A DNA stretch of 64,000 nt from Carpediemonas membranifera. Lineage: Eukaryota > Fornicata. A program made the position numbers and the translations under genes. This document shows, piece after piece, positions 62,286-64,000 of the stretch. The notes beneath the pieces are model-generated. The model did not search any database. It was not told where the DNA came from and worked only from the letters and a program-made list of their open reading frames with translations. The stretch is from contig JAHDYR010000038.1 of the NCBI GenBank assembly GCA_019828565.1, forward strand, positions 1,054,001 through 1,118,000, written 5' to 3'. The number at the start of each line of letters is the position of its first letter. Position 1 is the first letter of the stretch.

Positions 62286-64000
62286 TTGTGCCGGGAGAGC
62301 CGTCACAGAGTCAATGAGATGGCAACTACTTTATATACTTGACCTAGTGTATCATATAAATCCCTGGAGCCCCGTGACATCCTACCCGCCCTCTCACGTC
62401 GGAGAGAGATCACCTGGGTTATGTGCTATGGCGGCAGACGGCTATATGGTCATGTATTGATATCAGACTAGTCCGTAACTACGGAATGAGGCGACCTTGG
62501 TCCTGCCTCGGCGACCTAACACTAGGCCTCCTAGCTGTACTTTGGAATTCGAATGTCAACGAAAGACATGATGATGTCTCTTAGACTATGGCGACGTTCA
62601 GTCGTATTATGCTACTGCATATGCTAGCGCGTTGCTGCTGGCAGCGCTACTCCTCCCTCGTCGGGAATTGTCCAGCTCTACTAAGCTGACATAGGGCGCG
62701 GGTTCGAGTCCCGTGTAGTTCATTGTTTGATCCATCTTCAGAGTGAAGAATTAGGACGTGGAGAGGTGCGAGGCATTGCTCACACGACGACAGGATCTGT
62801 CCTCTCTAGTTTGAGATTGATGTAATCAGATGAGTCATCTGATTGATGTCGACGGTTTGACCCTACCCGACCCTGAAGATGCATGATCTTGTTCAAGGTA
62901 AAGAGGGATGAAGGGCCCGCCGTATAGAATTGCTGTGTAGCAATGGTCGGGTCGACCGACTTTGGCCGAGTCGACGACGACGTAGGCGCAGGGTCAAGAC
63001 TAGGCGCTGGCTTGTCGTGGAGCACCAGACTGCTGATGGTGCTTGTTGTATTGCTGAGTACTGTTCTTGGCAGTGCTTATTGCCGTTCGACAGGATGACC
63101 TGCGATGACATGAGAAGTTGATGCTCAGTGTGCACCGGTAAGATGGTGGAGCCGTCAAAACGCCACCGTTTCGTGTTAAGGATTATAAATAACCCATTTG
63201 GAGCGTTGTAGATGCTTTCCAAAACGGATATTTGATATTATTCCCTCCAACCGTGGTTCTGCGCATAAGCTGTCCAGCGCAGAATATGGCAGATGCAAGA
63301 CCCGGGGCCGGAGGACCTACTAGGCTGCCTCGCTGGGTTCCCGGTGTTTGAGCCGTGTGCGGGCCATCTTTGACCCGTATGGACCGGTTGGGCCGAATGA
63401 CGCCAAACTCGGTCTCGTCGGAATCTCTCCGACTTTTGTGTGATGATAGTAGTGTATATAAACATCCTAGTTCTGCTATTACTTCTTGCTGCAGAAGCTT
63501 AGCGGCTTGGTAATGACCAAAACCTGCGAAATCTTAGTTTCGACGTTGAGATCCAGGCCGTCCGGAGGACTTGCCGTTAACAGATGGTGATACATCGTAT
63601 ATAAAGTGTTCCTGAGCTGCTATTCACGGTCATTTGGCGGAATAGTTGCGGTCTTTCATTTCGACCTTTGCAGCTGATGAATCTAAGACTGACCCGAACC
63701 GAGTCGATCATACTGATCCTAAACCACGCATGCGCGGTGAGCCATATACCTCCCCTCACTAGGTGGCGAGGTCTTATTGCCCCAGAACAGGCCGTGACCA
63801 TTAGTTCGGGGTCTTGACGAAGCGAGCAGGCACGTAGCCATTTGCCCGTCTTAATCTCGAGCAGACGCGAAGCCCTTAGCTCGTCTTGACTGCGAGGAGG
63901 CTGGACAGCGCCTCTTACTCTCTCTCCTCGCAGTGTTTGATGCTCGCCGCGGCGAGGAGACAGTTCAGCATCTCCCTACAGGGGAGCTGGACCATGTCCC
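62286..64000. other. No recognisable gene
   Basis: Reading frames are short and without motifs. The stretch has several TATATAAA-like runs (63450-63470, 63595-63606) and a tRNA-T-loop-like GGTTCGAGTCCC near 62700, but nothing I can name. It may be single-copy host DNA. Confidence 0.5.

Noticed and set aside
62640-62735. tRNA gene ending in GGTTCGAGTCCC
   Set aside because: The T-arm is convincing, but no 7-bp acceptor stem forms and the anticodon stem gives a 6- or 8-base loop. It could be a decayed tRNA or tRNA-derived repeat.
1-64000. Nuclear reassignment of TAG
   Set aside because: Several clearly bounded frames end at TAG next to expected C-termini (for example at 15916 and 36395).

Overview
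The window reads as repeat-rich eukaryotic nuclear DNA, probably from a protist or alga. Supporting signs are a standard eukaryotic tRNA-Gln, GT-AG introns (two of only 31 and 32 bp in one gene), three classes of retrotransposon, and proteins with OTU, SET, PHD-like, GNAT-like and caspase-like features. I see no bacterial operon, no ribosome-binding-site pattern and no obvious housekeeping protein gene. The lineage cannot be fixed from the sequence alone. Almost all of it is mobile DNA, much of it nested.

Layout. (1) 1-17066 is the right part of a large DNA-transposon-like element (element 1; its left end is outside the window). It carries an OTU-type protease gene (1910-about 3860, minus), two copies of a 3,851-bp tandem duplication (2938-10639), flanking 1.1-kb inverted units, a PHD-like gene pair (11924-13205, minus) and a large transposase-like gene (13303-15918, plus). 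Its right end interrupts a Ty3-type gag (17067-18257, minus). (2) 18385-19229 is a fragment of a tyrosine-recombinase (YR) retroelement. (3) 19230-49600 is one DIRS/PAT-type YR retroelement (YR-A) split by a LINE at 21347-47733. The LINE has a perfect 15-bp target-site duplication. The LINE is itself split by a 20.9-kb element with 75-bp terminal inverted repeats (element 2, 26016-46935), which contains a complete 11.3-kb element with 50-bp terminal inverted repeats (element 3, 26784-38128). This is four levels of nesting. (4) 49709-53250 is a second YR retroelement (YR-B). (5) 53279-53350 is tRNA-Gln on the minus strand, directly abutted by a Ty3-type element (53351-about 56040). (6) 56272-about 58105 is a third, diverged YR-type reverse transcriptase/RNase H. 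(7) About 58105-62285 is a second LINE copy with a complete long ORF1 that contains a Maelstrom-like domain. (8) 62286-64000 has no recognisable gene.

The most interesting system is the family formed by elements 1, 2 and 3. These large DNA elements share the terminal octamer CATACTGT, element-specific subterminal repeats, a large protein with RNase-H-fold transposase-like motifs (intact in element 1, frameshifted in element 3, reduced to its 3' end in element 2), a divergent PHD-like gene pair, a small helical ORF near the right end, and OTU-like proteases. Element 3 adds a SET methyltransferase, a GNAT-like protein and a caspase-fold peptidase. The cargo suggests an element that manipulates host ubiquitin and chromatin, but that function is inferred.
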